A DNA stretch of 64,000 nt from Termitomyces sp. T153 (taxonomy: Eukaryota > Basidiomycota > Agaricomycetes > Agaricales > Lyophyllaceae): positions 124,001-188,000 of the forward strand of contig JACKQL020000060.1 of assembly GCA_018296165.2 (NCBI GenBank). The letters are read 5' to 3'. Shown here piece by piece: positions 34,083 to 45,519 of the stretch. Within the stretch, counting starts at the first letter, position 1. The number at the start of each line of letters is the position of its first letter. Below the pieces are notes generated by a model that was not told the origin of the DNA, did not search any database, and worked only from the letters and a program-made list of their open reading frames with translations. Both the position numbers and the translations under genes were made by a program.

Positions 34083-34791
34083 TCAATTTAGAAAGTTGTC
34101 ATATCTGTTATTGAGGTGTGGGTGGGGTGGGTGAAACAGAGCTGACCAACGCCTACGCGTCCCACACGACGCGTTGATGGAGGTTAGTAACGCCAATCCC
34201 ACCGCCAGATCCAGCTTTGAATAAATAGCATCTAGCATATGGAGCGACACAGCATGACGTTGGGGTCGAATATATTCTGGTGGACGCATGTTTTCAGTTC
34301 CACGCAAGGTGTATGACATGCGCAGAGAATGATTCCATGGCAACCCGTTCTGAATTGCGCCATGCCCTCAGACCAGAGATCTTATTCGATGCCATCCTAC
34401 CCGCCAATTTCCCAGCTATTGAAGCCGCAAAAAGACTGATCAAATCGTCCGAAGCAGGAATAGCTGAAACAAAGGGTATTCCTTGCAAAGAGCAGAACTC
34501 CAGAAAGTTCTTCACTGCAGAAGCATAACGCGAACTAGTAGAATCCCTCCAAGCATTCGAAATTACTGAGTCCACGCGCTCCCGTTCCTCTCGGGTCAAT
34601 TGATAGGCGGTATTCGGTGCCTGAGGTTGAGATATACGGTGTCCATGAGCACGTATGGCCAGAACTGCAAGCCTACAGTGAGATCTATTGTGAACCACCG
34701 GCAGAGATGCAATGTCCACTCTATTACGATAAGGGTCAAGTCTAGCATGAGAATGTCGAAGATTATATGATTCACTCGAGGCATAGAACAC
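34083..34791 (-). pseudogene. Tyrosine recombinase fragment (core-binding domain)
   Basis: A frame from about 34703 to 34294 encodes the SAM-like core-binding domain seen in fungal DIRS/Crypton-type recombinases. Its features are AWRDSTSSRYASAVKNFLEF, IPASDDLISLFAASIAGKLAG and NKISGLRAWRN. A second piece in another frame (34270-34200) holds HAVSLHMLDAIYSKLDL, the start of the catalytic domain. The catalytic R-H-x-x-R-Y residues are not found before the homology ends, so the protein is truncated and frameshifted. Confidence 0.72.
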
Positions 34792-35099
34792 CGAAGAAAT
34801 TGAGAACTGCTGTCATCCATCGACAGAACCACCAGCTGAGGCTGACCAATACAATCATCAACACATGATAAATAACACACATTTAATGACAACCAACAAC
34901 ACCCTGGAATGCGCGTTTCATTGTAGAAGAGAGTCTAACTGCTCATTACATCATAATGCCCCAAGGTAACGGTGGCAAACAACCAGGAGATAAACAACAC
35001 AATGCAATGACGGAACTATCAAATGTACACTTTATGACGAAACATCTAAGCAAAGACAAGTTCTACTGAAGCTCCCATTTTGTTGTGGAACGGCCTACG

Positions 35100-36610
35100 A
35101 AAGGCAAGAGGTAAGAAGGAATCATAGGCGGGAACGGCAAGAGAAGCCTAGATGCAGGAAAACTACCCCTCGAAGGCACATCTGCCTCATTCTCCTCTGT
35201 CGAAATCCAGGATATGGTCAACCAGATGGACCGGCTCTGGAAGCCATTGACAATGTGACGCAGGATCAGATTTTGTTGACTGTTGCGTGATCGACCAGCC
35301 TGCAGAGCACCAACGACACCTCAATTATCAGAACGCACCATGATGTGGCAATCATGGTAGCCTGCTGTCATAAGAGTCCACACAGCCAGATCAACGGCGA
35401 CCATTTCAGCCCACCCAATGTCCCTTCCATCTGTCTGCCAATTTGGTTTCAAAGGCCAAGCTAATCATCTCCCGTCCAATACTAAACCAATGCCCCAGGA
35501 TGTAGAAGCATCAACAAATAAGCGCACGTTTAATGGATCCTGAGGTTTGACTATACTGATCCCGCAGCGTTTAGACTCCAATGTCATGCCACCAGGCTAT
35601 GTCCTCCAAGACCAGTTTCCTGGGATGATGACAAATGAAGGAATTGACTTTCTGGCCAAACCCTGAGCAGAACGCATAAAGAGAAGGGAGATGAGAACTC
35701 CCAGTCGGAATCACTAGGCAGACATGATTCAATGTCTCAATCAAGGATTCCGTGGTACATAAACAGACTGCTACACCATCCTTCCATTCAGCCAATTTCC
35801 CCATATATTTCACTCGCTTTCCCTCAGGTAGAGCCACAGTCTTTTCGTCGAGAGACCAAACAAATCCGATTCGGGTGAACGTGCCAGAAAATGGGGTATG
35901 CTTATCCTACTGCAGGCACCAGAAGTTGTTTCCCTTAGAACAAGTGAAAAAGAAACATGTTATGCCATTCCTAACGCACATATTTTAAGGGGAAAAAGGC
36001 ATTAGACAATGAAAAATGACTTTTTCCAAAACCAAAAGCTGACAAAGAAATGGCATACATGTTTCTTTATCCCTTTTTCGAAGGGAATCAACTTCCGGCG
36101 CCTGCAGTGTCCACGGCCCAGGGCCATCCCAACTGATTTTCAAGGTTCCAGATATGGGATTCATTGTAACAATATTTGTAAGGTACCAAGGAAGAAATAG
36201 GATATTGGAAAAATATAAAATCATCCACCCATTTCGGCATGGCCTCGATTCCATGATGTAAAAATATGCAAACCAAAGCATCAGCCACCCTGCCGAAGAT
36301 GCCTGGGGCCAAAGCTGTCCCACAATTCAGGTTGAAGTCAAAGTGAATCAAATTATTGATAGTAACAGTGAGGAAGGTCCAGTCTTCAGGTTGAGTGGGA
36401 ATATTTCAAAAGGCAGAATTGACATCAAACATGGCTACCTGTATGCCTGGTGGAGCATCCACAACTGACAGCCAACAAGCAGAAAATGTCCCCCAGTCAC
36501 ACTTAAAACTGGAGGAGTCTATGAAAGAATTAATGGAAGGTATCATCAAATTTGTTCCGAGGATATGACAAGTCAAGTGTGATGCGGAGCTTCCCTCCAG
36601 CACTTGTGAT
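35100..36610 (-). pseudogene. DIRS-type reverse transcriptase and RNase H remnant
   Basis: The RT region (36610-36088) contains ITLDLSYPRNKFDDT-like sequence upstream, MFDVNSAF with its catalytic aspartate, and WVDDFIFFQYP as the active-site strand. The RNase H region (35840-35100) keeps three acidic residues of the D-E-D set. At least two TGA stops lie at positions where TGG or CGA would be expected, and frames change between blocks. Not functional. Confidence 0.7.
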
Positions 36611-37375
36611 AATGTTCAAGGGAGCAGTTCTATAGTACCAAACAATTTGAGAGCCAGTTTGGGATGAAAACCTGGGGAAACATGACCAAGTTTGATTTCT
36701 TTGGCATATTTTGACAGTACAAATTCATGAAATTCAGGCAAACAATAATGATTTGGGTGAGAAGAAGGAGAGTCCAAGGTGCAAGGTCCTATTCCAATAT
36801 CAAATCTGTTGTGAAGGCCTTTCAGCACCTCTGTGAATTGGTCCAGAGCCACTGCTTCAGCTAATGCCATCTCCCACATAGTGGTGTGCAGAGGGGTAGA
36901 CAAAGGAAAGAGTGACTTAAGAGGCACATGCCTGTGCACTGTAGGCAGTGGAACTGCACAACAAACAGACATGGGTGTTCTTGTATCCCAATCCTGCCTT
37001 GCCGGAGGGTCTGCCATTGTAGGAAAAACAGATTGTCTCACCAGAAGGTGAACACCAGCAATGTTCATCCTTTTGCAACCATTTGGCAGGAAACTTGCAG
37101 TTTGGCAACTTGTGATTAGATCCCCCACAGCTGATGCAACAAAATTTTTTGGATATAGAATTGGAAGTAGACTGAGGAAAATTGTGACCATGAGACAAAG
37201 ATGATTCCCTCCAGTTAGAATTAGCACTGGTGATGGCAGTAACCATATCCACCATTTCCTTCAGGGGTCTAGTGTTCTGGTGAGACTTGCACTTCCTCCA
37301 TATATCTTGGTGGAAGTCAGCCATGCTGAAGGAATGAGAGTTGGTCAAGAAAGGAGAAGTGCAAATGCTGATCAT

Positions 37376-37781
37376 AATCTAAAACAACATCAAACTCTAC
37401 TCAAGCATTGGGCAACAAGTGCAAGCATTTGAAGTGCAAGACAAATGTTTCAGCAATTGACCAGGCAACCAGTCCACCAGAGTGATCCTCTCTCTCTGCC
37501 TGCAAGTGCTTTCACATGGCATCAACAAGATTTTCATTTGCTCCACTCCAATCTTCAAAGCTCAATTTTCCTTCCTTTGAGACATCAAAGGAAGCCCCTG
37601 GGAGTCACAGTTTCCCATTCAAAACCACAAGGGAAGTCTCAGGTGCAGGGGGTTCATGTGAGGCATTGCAACAAGCTTTGTCTGTCAGAATATCAAGAGG
37701 TATGTATTCCAACATCCCTTGCTCCAACGTGCACACCACCTTATGTGGGAAGACCTTATCACTTGCAGACAACTGGCATCC
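37376..37781. other. Short stretch between DIRS-like remnant and chromovirus copy 1
   Basis: Nothing recognised. It contains GCAAG-rich words and no long supported frame. It may be the 5' end of the DIRS-like element or the flank into which the chromovirus inserted. Confidence 0.3.
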
Positions 37782-38221
37782 TGTAAGGGTGACCTTTGGA
37801 GGCTGGGGCTCAATCACACAGCTGGCAAAGGGAAATCCAAAGTCTATTTAGTACTGTACAGTGTCTACTGAGATAACTACTCACCTGGCAAAGGGAAATC
37901 CAAAGAGAACAAGTCTGGGGATTCCCTAGGCCAGGTGTGACACTTCAGAGGCTTCAGAAGCGTGAGAAACAACTGTACAGTATGACAGAGAAAAAAGACA
38001 CAAGTGATGTATCAGCAATTGGTCAGCAGTTACATAAGCCAGTGGCAGTGTCAAAGGGCCACACTTGTCTGAATTATTGACAGAGAACCAGTGCAGCCTG
38101 AGGGCTGAAACTAGGACCAATAGATAGGGAAAAGGAAGGAGAATAAAGGAAAACTATAATGGAGCAAATCTGACAAGAACTGGAGGAGGAGAAGGGGAAA
38201 CAAGTGAGACATCCCCTGACA
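37782..38221 (-). repeat. 3' LTR of chromovirus copy 1
   Basis: Read on the minus strand the repeat begins TGTCAGGGGATGTC and ends GGTCACCCTTACA (TG...CA). It is preceded by a purine-rich tract (GAGGGGGGTGA) that fits a polypurine tract. It matches the LTRs at 42655-43215 and 62276-62706. The word CTGGCAAAGGGAAATCCAAAG occurs twice inside. Confidence 0.8.
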
Positions 38222-38232
38222 TCACCCCCCCT

Positions 38233-39681
38233 CTAGGATGTGGTGCCTCGACGCACTGGGTAGAAGAAGTCATGAATTGCCTGGTCAGCTGGTGAAATAG
38301 AGTAGATGCCTTGAATCGCTTTGGGGGCATTGGGATGCCTATGGTAGAAGTCCCGGACCAAGCCTGGTGCATGAACATTAGCCTGTGGTTCCCAAGAGAT
38401 GTCCTCAATGCCATATCCCTTCCATTTCACCTTGAACTGCAATTTCCCTCGGAATACCCTGCTGTCCAAGATTTCCTCCACCTCATATTCTTCCTCATCA
38501 TTGACCAGAAATGGTGGTGGGGGTGGCTTAGGGAGACAGCCTGGGATTGGATCCTCTGGAGCTGGAAACAACTTGACCACATTGAAGACTGGATGCAGTT
38601 GGCGCAGGCCTGCTGGGAGTTTAAGTTGGTATGCCAAAGGCCCTACCTTCTTCTCCATCATGAAAGAGCCCAGATGACAATGTGACAGCTTCAGGGATGG
38701 CCTTGTTGTCTTAATGTCTGAGCTGTCCAAGTACACAAGGTCCCTGGGCTTGTAAACTGGAGCAGGTGTCCATCTGCGATCATAGTACCATGCCATGTCT
38801 TCCTTGGCCTTCACCAATGCAGCTTTTGCCTCCTCCTGTGCCCTTCTCATCTGGTTCACAAACTCATTGACAGAATCGTTCTCTGAGGGGCATGCCCGAG
38901 GTTCAAATCCCATGCAAGGGTGCCTGCCAGTGCCCAGGAAGAATGGAGTCATCTGTGTGGAAGAGTGAACGTAGTTGTTGTATTGGAATTCTGCATCTGG
39001 CAGCAGCTCATCCCAGTCATCCTGCCTCTCATTACAAAACAGGAGGAGATACTGTTCCAGTTCCTGGTTAATGTGTTCTGTCTGCCCATCAGACTGAGGG
39101 TGATAGGCCATGGTGGTATGGAGCTTTATGCCTAGCAGGCAATACAGTTCTCAAGTGAATTCTGCCACAAACTGGGAGCCCCGGTCTGAAACATATCCAT
39201 CTGACAGACCATGGAGTTTCCAGACATTCTTACGGTACAGGCTGGCTGCTCCCAAGGCAGAGCATGTGGTGTGAGTAGGTATGAAGTGAGCCTGTTTGCC
39301 ATAGAGGTCCACCACCACCATCACGGCATCATACCCATGAGCATCTGGGAGCTCCACAATGAAATCCACTGATGCAACACTCCAGCGAGCAGCTGGAATA
39401 GGAAGTGGGTGGAGCTGGCCTATGGGTGCTTGGTGGCAAGGTTTTGTGCGGAGACAGAGGTTGCAGGTGCTAGTGTAGGTGCCTACATATTGGGAGATCT
39501 GTGGCCACCAATAGTTCCAGGATACCAGCTCTAGCGTCTTCCACCTTCCAGGATGTCCAGCCATTTGAGAGTCATGATGTTGTTCTACAATGCGCTGATG
39601 AAGATCTGAAATGTTAGGCACATAAATGCATCCTCTGAAGGTCAGCAGCCCATCCTGAAGACCCCACTCATCTGCATGCAC
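38233..39681 (-). pseudogene. Integrase with chromodomain, chromovirus copy 1
   Basis: The frame from 39681 carries the integrase zinc-binding HHCC domain (H and H in HQRIVEQHH, then CNLCLRTKP) and the core with the first two catalytic aspartates (VDFIVELPD and VSDRGSQF). It stops at a TGA (39151-39153). The second frame (39111-38233) resumes with the glutamate region (HPQSDGQTEHINQE), then a GPY/F-type segment (KVGPLAYQLKLP) and a chromodomain. The chromodomain reads EVEEILDSRVFRGKLQFKVK followed by WKGYGIEDISWEP, with the aromatic cage positions kept. Chromodomains direct such elements to methylated-histone chromatin. One nonsense change separates the halves. Confidence 0.9.
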
Positions 39682-39996
39682 TGACTTGACTCCACTTGCC
39701 TGTTGAGCTTGTAGGGCCTGTGCAGCCTGAGCAACTGCATCCTCCTGTGCACCCTCCCAATTCCCTCATCTGATGTCCCTAAGGATGTTTGCCTCATCTC
39801 CCTGAGCCACAATCCCTTCTAGTGCATGGATGGCAAACAGCTCTGGCTTGAGGAGGACAATATTGTCCTTATCTCCCACTCTAGTGCCATGGTCTGCCTG
39901 CCTGAACAGTGCATCTGGTTTGCCCATGCTCCATCCTGGTTTGTGGTGCAGTGAGAAGTCGAAGTTGGCCAGATACAGAGACCACCAAGCTTGATG

Positions 39997-40450
39997 TCAA
40001 TTGAGTTTCTTAGCGGAACAGAAGTACTCCAGGTTCTTATGGTCTGTCCAGACTTCAAACTTATGCTGAGCACCCTCTAGGAAATGCCTCCATTCTTCAA
40101 AGGACCGAATAATTACCAGCATCTCCTTGTCATGGATCTCATAGTTCCATTCCACTGCATTAAGGCTCTTGGAGCAGAAGGCTACTGGGTGCCATTTGCC
40201 ATCCTCTTTTGACTGCTGGGAGAGGGCTGCCCCTGTAGCAAAGTCTGAGCTATCTGCTTCCACACGGAATGGAGAGTCATTGTTGGGGAACAGGAGGACT
40301 GGCTTTAAGGTCATGGATTGCTTGAGGGCATCAAAGGCAGCTTGCTGTGGGGGCTCCCACCGCCATGCAGTATCCTTAACTGTGAGATCAAAGAGGGGTC
40401 ATGCATGGTGGGAGAAATCCTGTATGAACCTCCCATAGAAATTGACAAAC
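39997..40450 (-). pseudogene. RNase H fragment, chromovirus copy 1
   Basis: The block shows VEADSSDFATGAALSQ, followed by the EMLVIIRSFEEWRHFLEG helix and VWTDHKNLEYF. These are the D-E-D elements of the Ty3/gypsy RNase H. The frame ends at a TGA-type stop at 39997, before the next domain. The upstream RT is lost at the truncation near 40518. Confidence 0.85.
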
Positions 40451-40544
40451 TCAAGAAAGGCCTGAACTTCCTTTTTGTTCCTTGGCTCAGGCCACTCTGC
40501 TACCCTGGCCACTTTACTGAGTGTGTAGCAAGGTCTGGAGTTGG

Positions 40545-41200
40545 TGGAAGAGTGTCAGAGGTTTGTAATCATCACAACCCGCTCCCTAGACCCCAACACT
40601 GCCCCCAGCCCCCCCAATGCTCTGCCAAACTCCCCAACCCTTGCCCACCCTCCGCGCCCACTTCGGGCAACTCTGACACTTCCTTGGCAAACCCCAATGG
40701 CTCCTTGATCAACTCTGATGCCTTCTTTGCAGCAGTTGATGCATCCCCTGAATTCCCCTGGACTCCCAAGACTTTCCCTGACTCTAAAGTGATCCGCTTT
40801 CCAACTGATCCCATCAGAATGTCACCGCAGCCTGCTCCAAGATTGTACCCAACAACTGTCAACTCCATGCAGTTCAGTCAAGCCTGCCACCATATCCTCT
40901 GCCCTCTGGAACCACCCAGTAGTAAGTATATAAGTTGTAGAGTAACTCCTGGTACTTTAGTCTTGATATTGCATTTACTGGTTTTCCATGTCTTGTCCTT
41001 CATCTCGTCACTGTTTCTATTTTTAGTTTTGAATCTATCTCTTTTCTCTGTCTTGTCTCACTGTGTCTCCATCTTGTCTTGACTGTGTATATTTCCTTTG
41101 TCCTCAGTTCCTTTCATCTCCAACATCAGTATGAACACCATGCATGTGTTATGACCCGAACATTCTTATAACAACTCCAGACCTCGCTCCCTGCTCAGCC
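40545..41200 (+). repeat. Solo-LTR-like sequence A (plus orientation)
   Basis: Pyrimidine/proline-codon-rich sequence followed by a TATA box (TATATAAG, 40927-40934) and a CT-rich transcribed-looking region. It matches, in opposite orientation, sequence B at about 41490-42310. Shared landmarks include CCAATGCTCTG, CTAACTCTGA/CAACTCTGA words, CCAGTAGT.AGTATATAAG and TAGAGTA. This fits an LTR promoter. Exact ends and target-site duplication were not found. Confidence 0.6.
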
Positions 41201-41489
41201 CAGGAACCCATCATGCCTTGGTGACCTCCTGTTAAACTCCAGCTCCACCCCCATCAATTGTGAAGCCTCTGCTTACCCTGCATTCTATTTGCGCACCTGT
41301 GAACTGGTCCCAATGCCTGTCCAGGTCCAACATCTAATACACTTGGTCTTAGATGTCCCCAAACCACTCCAGACTTGCTCGGACTGCCCCTCCCCCTTAG
41401 CTCCCCCTTGCAAGTCCCTCCCCTCCATGCTCATCCCGGATGCTTGGTTATCAGCGCAGGACATTGCATCTGCCTAGTAAGGATTTGCC

Positions 41490-42310
41490 AGTGTAGCTGA
41501 GCCCCCATTGTCAGCAGAACCTGACAGTAATTGTAATTGCAGAGTTTATGAGGGCATTATGGTTGGGAGGACTTGAACACAATAGACAGAATCAAATGAG
41601 ATGAGATGGAGACGAGACAAGAACAAGAATAGATTCAGGCAGAGACATGGAACAATAATGAAATGATAACGGAATAGAGATGAGATAAGACCGGGAGACT
41701 GAGAATAAGGAAAACAAGACACAGAATACAAAACACAAGAAGAAACAATCAGAAACACATCAGGTAAGGCAGGTAATCTCAAGACTAGAGTACAAAGAGC
41801 TACTCTATGTCTTATATACTGACTACTGGAGAGCTCCAGGAATGTCAGCTGTGGTGGTGGGGCTTGGTGGAGCTCAATGGAGTTGATGGGTGTTGGTTAT
41901 GACCAGAGGATGGGCCACGTTGATATGTTGATGGGATCAATTGTTGACGTGGTCCATTTTGAGGTTGTTGTGATACTCCAAAGTAAGTTGGAGGAGCCAG
42001 GGTGTCAAGTCAATGGTGTGTAATGGGGTCAGGCATGGCAGGGGAGTGGTCCCAGGGGCTCAGGAGGTCCAGGGGAAGCGCCAGCGGCTGTGGGGAAGAT
42101 GTCAAAGTTAGCCAGGGGGCTGTTGGAGTTAGCCAAGAATGCGTCAGAGTTAGCTGGAGTAAGCGTGGAGTGCTGGGGGAGTTTGACAGAGCATTGGGGG
42201 AGGTTCTGGAGGGGACGGGGGTTTGTTGGGGGATGTATGGGGGTCCAGGACATGGGTCGTGACATAGGTTTGGGTAGAGTGTTTGATGTATACAGTGACC
42301 TGTCCATATC
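41490..42310 (-). repeat. Solo-LTR-like sequence B (minus orientation)
   Basis: The reverse complement of this segment repeats sequence A in the same order, with its TATA box at 41811-41818 on the minus strand. A and B face each other across a spacer of about 300 bp. No element-internal coding sequence lies between them, so they look like two solo LTRs or a rearranged pair. Confidence 0.6.
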
Positions 42311-42649
42311 ACCTGAGAAAATCCCCAGGAGTAGATGCTCAACAAGAGGAGGAGCAACCAGAATTCTAGATGCATCAGGAACTCCTCTGGGGCTGGGCTC
42401 TTAGGTAGAGATGTCTCTAGAGCAGGGAGCAGAGCTAGTCATCTCCCTCCTCTGGGCTGTAGAGACAACATTGCCCCTCCCCTGGTTGTCAGACTGGGTG
42501 TTTGCCACAGTTCAAAAGGTGCTGCCAAGCAAGCAGCTGATTCTGTGTTCTGGAGGAGCTGATCCTCCACACAATTGGTCTCAGGAAAGTTGCCAACTCT
42601 AATGGCATACAGCCTCTACACCAAATCTGAATCATGAAGTCAGCATTGC
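42311..42649. other. Flank of chromovirus copy 2
   Basis: Repeat-derived looking, CpG-poor sequence into which chromovirus copy 2 inserted. The minus frame 42489-42686 is not recognised. Confidence 0.3.
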
Positions 42650-42654
42650 ATTCT

Positions 42655-43215
42655 TGTATGGGTGACCTCTGGAGGCTGTGGCTCAATCACACAACTAGCA
42701 GAGGGAGATCCAAAGTCTGTTCAGTATCTACAAGAAGTTCTAGAGTTTTAGCTCCTCACTTGGCAGAGGGAGATCCAAAGAGAACAAGTCTAAGGATCCC
42801 CAATGCCAGTGTTCAGAAAATTTACTCTAGAGCATCTGGAAAAAACACCCAACAACAACCAAATCTGGAGTCTGATCAAAAAGTGGAAATCTATTGTAAA
42901 TGGCCTTGATCTCCAGACTCCCAGCACATGACCACCTACCAATGAGACCACAAGATAGCCCTTTTGAAAGTACTTCTGATCCAAAGATGGGAGGCCTACA
43001 ATGTGCAGTAGGCCTGGAATACAGAAAACAATCCAGGGGTCTGGTAAGAGGCCATGTGGAAGGGGCAACACTTGTCAGAATTACAGACAGAGAACTGGTG
43101 CAGCCTGAGGGCTAGAACTAGGACCAGCAGATAGGGAAAACAAAGGAGAGTAAAGGAAAACCATGAGGAGGAAGAGCAGGACCAAGGGGTAATGGGACAT
43201 CCCCTGACATCACTC
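42655..43215 (-). repeat. 3' LTR of chromovirus copy 2
   Basis: Begins TGTCAGGGGATGTCCCAT on the minus strand, preceded by the purine tract GAGAGGGAGTGA, and ends CCATACA at 42655. It is about 130 bp longer than the partner LTR at 62276-62706. The difference lies between TCTAGAG and TCTGGAG words near 42735-42870. Confidence 0.85.
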
Positions 43216-43249
43216 CCTCTCGAGCATGTGGCATCCTGACATACTGGGT

Positions 43250-44420
43250 GGAAGAAGTCACAAATTGCCTGGTCAGCTGTTGAAATGGAATAGATGCCTC
43301 AAATGGTCTTTGGGGCATTGGAATGCCTATGATAGAAGTCCTGGACCAGGTTTGGTGCATGTACATTAGCCTGTGGTTCCCAAGAGATGTCCTCAATGCC
43401 ATATCCCTTCCATTTCACCTTGAACTGCAACTTCCCTTGGAACAATCTGCTATCCAAGATTTCCTCCACTCCATACTCCTCCTCATCATTGACCAGAAAT
43501 GGTGGTGGGGGTGGCTTAGGGCAGCAGCCTGGGATTGAATCCTCTGGGGCTGGAAATAGCTTGACAACATTGAAGACTGGATGCAATTGGCATAGGCCTG
43601 TTGGCAGTTTAAGTTGGTATACCAAAGGCCCTACCTTCTTCTCCACCATAAAAGGACCAAGATGACAATGCAACAGCTTCTGGGATGGGCTTGTTGTCTT
43701 ATGTCTGAGCTATCCAAGTACACACAGTCTCCAGGCTTGTAAACTGGGGCTGGTGTCCATTGGTGATTGTAGTACTGTGCTATGTCCTCCTTGGCCTTCA
43801 CCAATGCAGCTTTTGCCTCCTCCTGTGCCCTCTTCATCTGGTTCACAAACTCATTGACAGAGTCATTCTCAGAGCAGCATGCCTGAGGCTCAAATCCCAT
43901 GTGAGGGTGCCTACCAGTGTCCAGGAAGAATGGAGTCATCTGCATGGAAGAGTGAACATGGTTGTTGTATTGGAATTCAGTGTCTGGCAGCAGCTCATCC
44001 CAGTCATCCTGTCTTTCATTACAAAACAGGCAGAGATACTATTCTAGTTCCTGGCTAACAGGTTCTGTCCCCCATCAGACTGAGGGTGATAGGCTGTGGT
44101 GGTATGGACCTTCACTCCTAGCAGGCAATACAGTTTCCAAGTAAACTCTGCCACAAACTGGGGGCCCTGGTTAGAGATGTACCCATCTGACAGATGATGG
44201 AGCTTCCAGACATTCTTCCAATACAGGCTGGCCACTCCCAAGGTAGAGCATGTGGTGTGGGTAGGGATGAAGTGGGCCTGTTTGCCATCAAGGTCCACCA
44301 CTACCATCACTGCATTGTACTTATGAGCATCAGGGAGTTCCACAATGAAATCCACTGACACAACACTCCAGCAAGCAGTTAGAATAGAGAGAGAGTAAAG
44401 CTGCTCCATGGGTGCCTGGT
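43250..44420 (-). pseudogene. Integrase and chromodomain, chromovirus copy 2
   Basis: Integrase core in 44409-44044 carries the first two catalytic aspartates (VDFIVELPD, ISNQGPQF with D changed to N/Q context). It runs into a frameshift exactly at the HPQSDG position, where copy 1 has CTGTCTGCCC and this copy CTGTCCCC. A second frame covers 43945-43631 and a third (43673-43299) covers the chromodomain. The third reads VEEILDSRLFQGKLQFKVKW followed by KGYGIEDISWEP. Compared with copy 1, this copy has lost many CpG sites and is broken in at least two places. Confidence 0.85.
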
Positions 44421-45003
44421 AGTGAGGTTTAGTGCAGAGGCAGAGATCACAGGTGCTAGTGTAGGTGCTTACATATCAGAAGATTTGAGGCCACCAGTAA
44501 TTCTGGGATACCAGCTCCAACATCTTCCATTTCCCAGGATGTCCAGCTACTCAAGAGTTGTGATGTTGCTCCACAATGTGTTGGCAAAGTTCTGGAATGT
44601 TAGGCATATGGATGTGTCCTTAGAAGGTCACAAGTTCATCCTGAAGGCCCCACTCATCTGCATGCACAGACTTAACTCCACTTGCTTGTTGAGCTCATAG
44701 GGCCTGTGCAGCCTGGGCAACAGCATCTTCTTGCACACCCTCCTGGTTCCTTCTTCAGATGTCTCTGAGGATGTTTGCCTTGCCCCTTTGGACCACAATC
44801 CCTTCTAGAGCACAGATAGCAAAGAGCTTTGGCTTGAGGAGGACAATGTTGTCATTATCCCCTGCCCTCATGCTATGGTCAGCCTGCCTGGACAATGCAT
44901 TCAGTTTGTTTGAGGGCATCAAAGGCAGCTTGCTGTGGGGGCTCCCATTGCCTGTGAGGTCAAATAGGGGACATGCATGGTAGGAGAAACCCTGTATGAA
45001 CCT

Positions 45004-45519
45004 CTAGTAGAAGTTGATAAACCCAAGAAAGGCCTGTACTTCCTTCTTGTTCCTTGGCTCAGGCCACTCTGCTACACCTGCTACCTTAATGGGGTCCATC
45101 TTGGCCATCCCATGTAAGATGATCAATCCTAAGTACTCCACCTTAGTCTGCTCAAATTCACATTTCTCAGGATTTAAATAGAGCTGGTGTTGGTAGAGGC
45201 ATTCCAAGACAATGTATATGACCCAGCAATGCTTCTCCAAGCTTTTAGTGTAAATGAGGATATTGTCAAGATACATACAAACAACACCTTCTGCAATTAA
45301 GTCATAGAAGATGTCATTCATCATAGTCTGGAAGGTGGCTGGGCTGTTGGTGAGGCCAAAGAACATCACCAGAAGTTCAAAGAGTCCATGAATGGTTTGG
45401 AATGCTGCCTTCCACTCATCTCCCACCTTGATGTGCACATTGTTGTAGCCCCAGCAGACATCCAACTTAGTGAAGTAGCATGCACCTTGAAGATTGTTGA
45501 CAAGTTCTGATATGAGTAG
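45004..45519 (-). pseudogene. Reverse transcriptase fragment, chromovirus copy 2
   Basis: The block begins at the gypsy junction with LISELVNNLQGACYFTKLD and shows LDVCWGYNNVHI (first catalytic aspartate). MFFGLTNSPATFQTMMN and the active-site strand follow. The YxDD box reads YLDN, so one of the two metal-binding aspartates is lost. It continues to VQAFLGFINFY. Fingers and protease are absent because the homology is cut at 45520. Confidence 0.88.

Larger units (their letters stand above)
34083..37375 (-). mobile_element. Degenerate DIRS-like (tyrosine-recombinase) retroelement
   Basis: On the minus strand, blocks run in DIRS order. A gag tail carries the zinc knuckle CISCGGSNHKLPNC (CX2CX4HX4C, about 37080-37145). 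An RT follows with MFDVNSAF and WVDDFIFF (about 36600-36150). An RNase H (about 35830-35100) has FVDASTSWGIGLVLDG, GWAEMVAVDLAVWTL and RSDN acidic residues, followed by ISTEENEADVPSRG. Last is a tyrosine-recombinase N-terminal domain (34294-34703). The WVDD variant of the RT motif and the recombinase in place of an integrase separate it from LTR elements. Stops interrupt RNase H (TGA in GR-LAW and after RSDN), and the recombinase stops before its catalytic Arg/His/Tyr residues. Element ends were not found. Confidence 0.75.
37782..40518 (-). mobile_element. Ty3/gypsy chromovirus copy 1, 5'-truncated
   Basis: On the minus strand the order is RNase H (to 39997), integrase (39681 to about 38500), chromodomain (about 38500-38260), a purine tract just before 38222 and the 3' LTR (37782-38221). 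RT, protease, gag and the 5' LTR are missing. Homology stops near 40518, where unrelated LTR-like sequence begins. It is close to copy 2 at 42655-62706 but retains more CpG. A TGA at 39151-39153 interrupts the integrase core. Confidence 0.88.

Noticed and set aside
40318..41082. 254-residue plus-strand frame, proline-rich
   Set aside because: It crosses the truncation border of chromovirus copy 1 into LTR-like sequence A, so it cannot be one gene.
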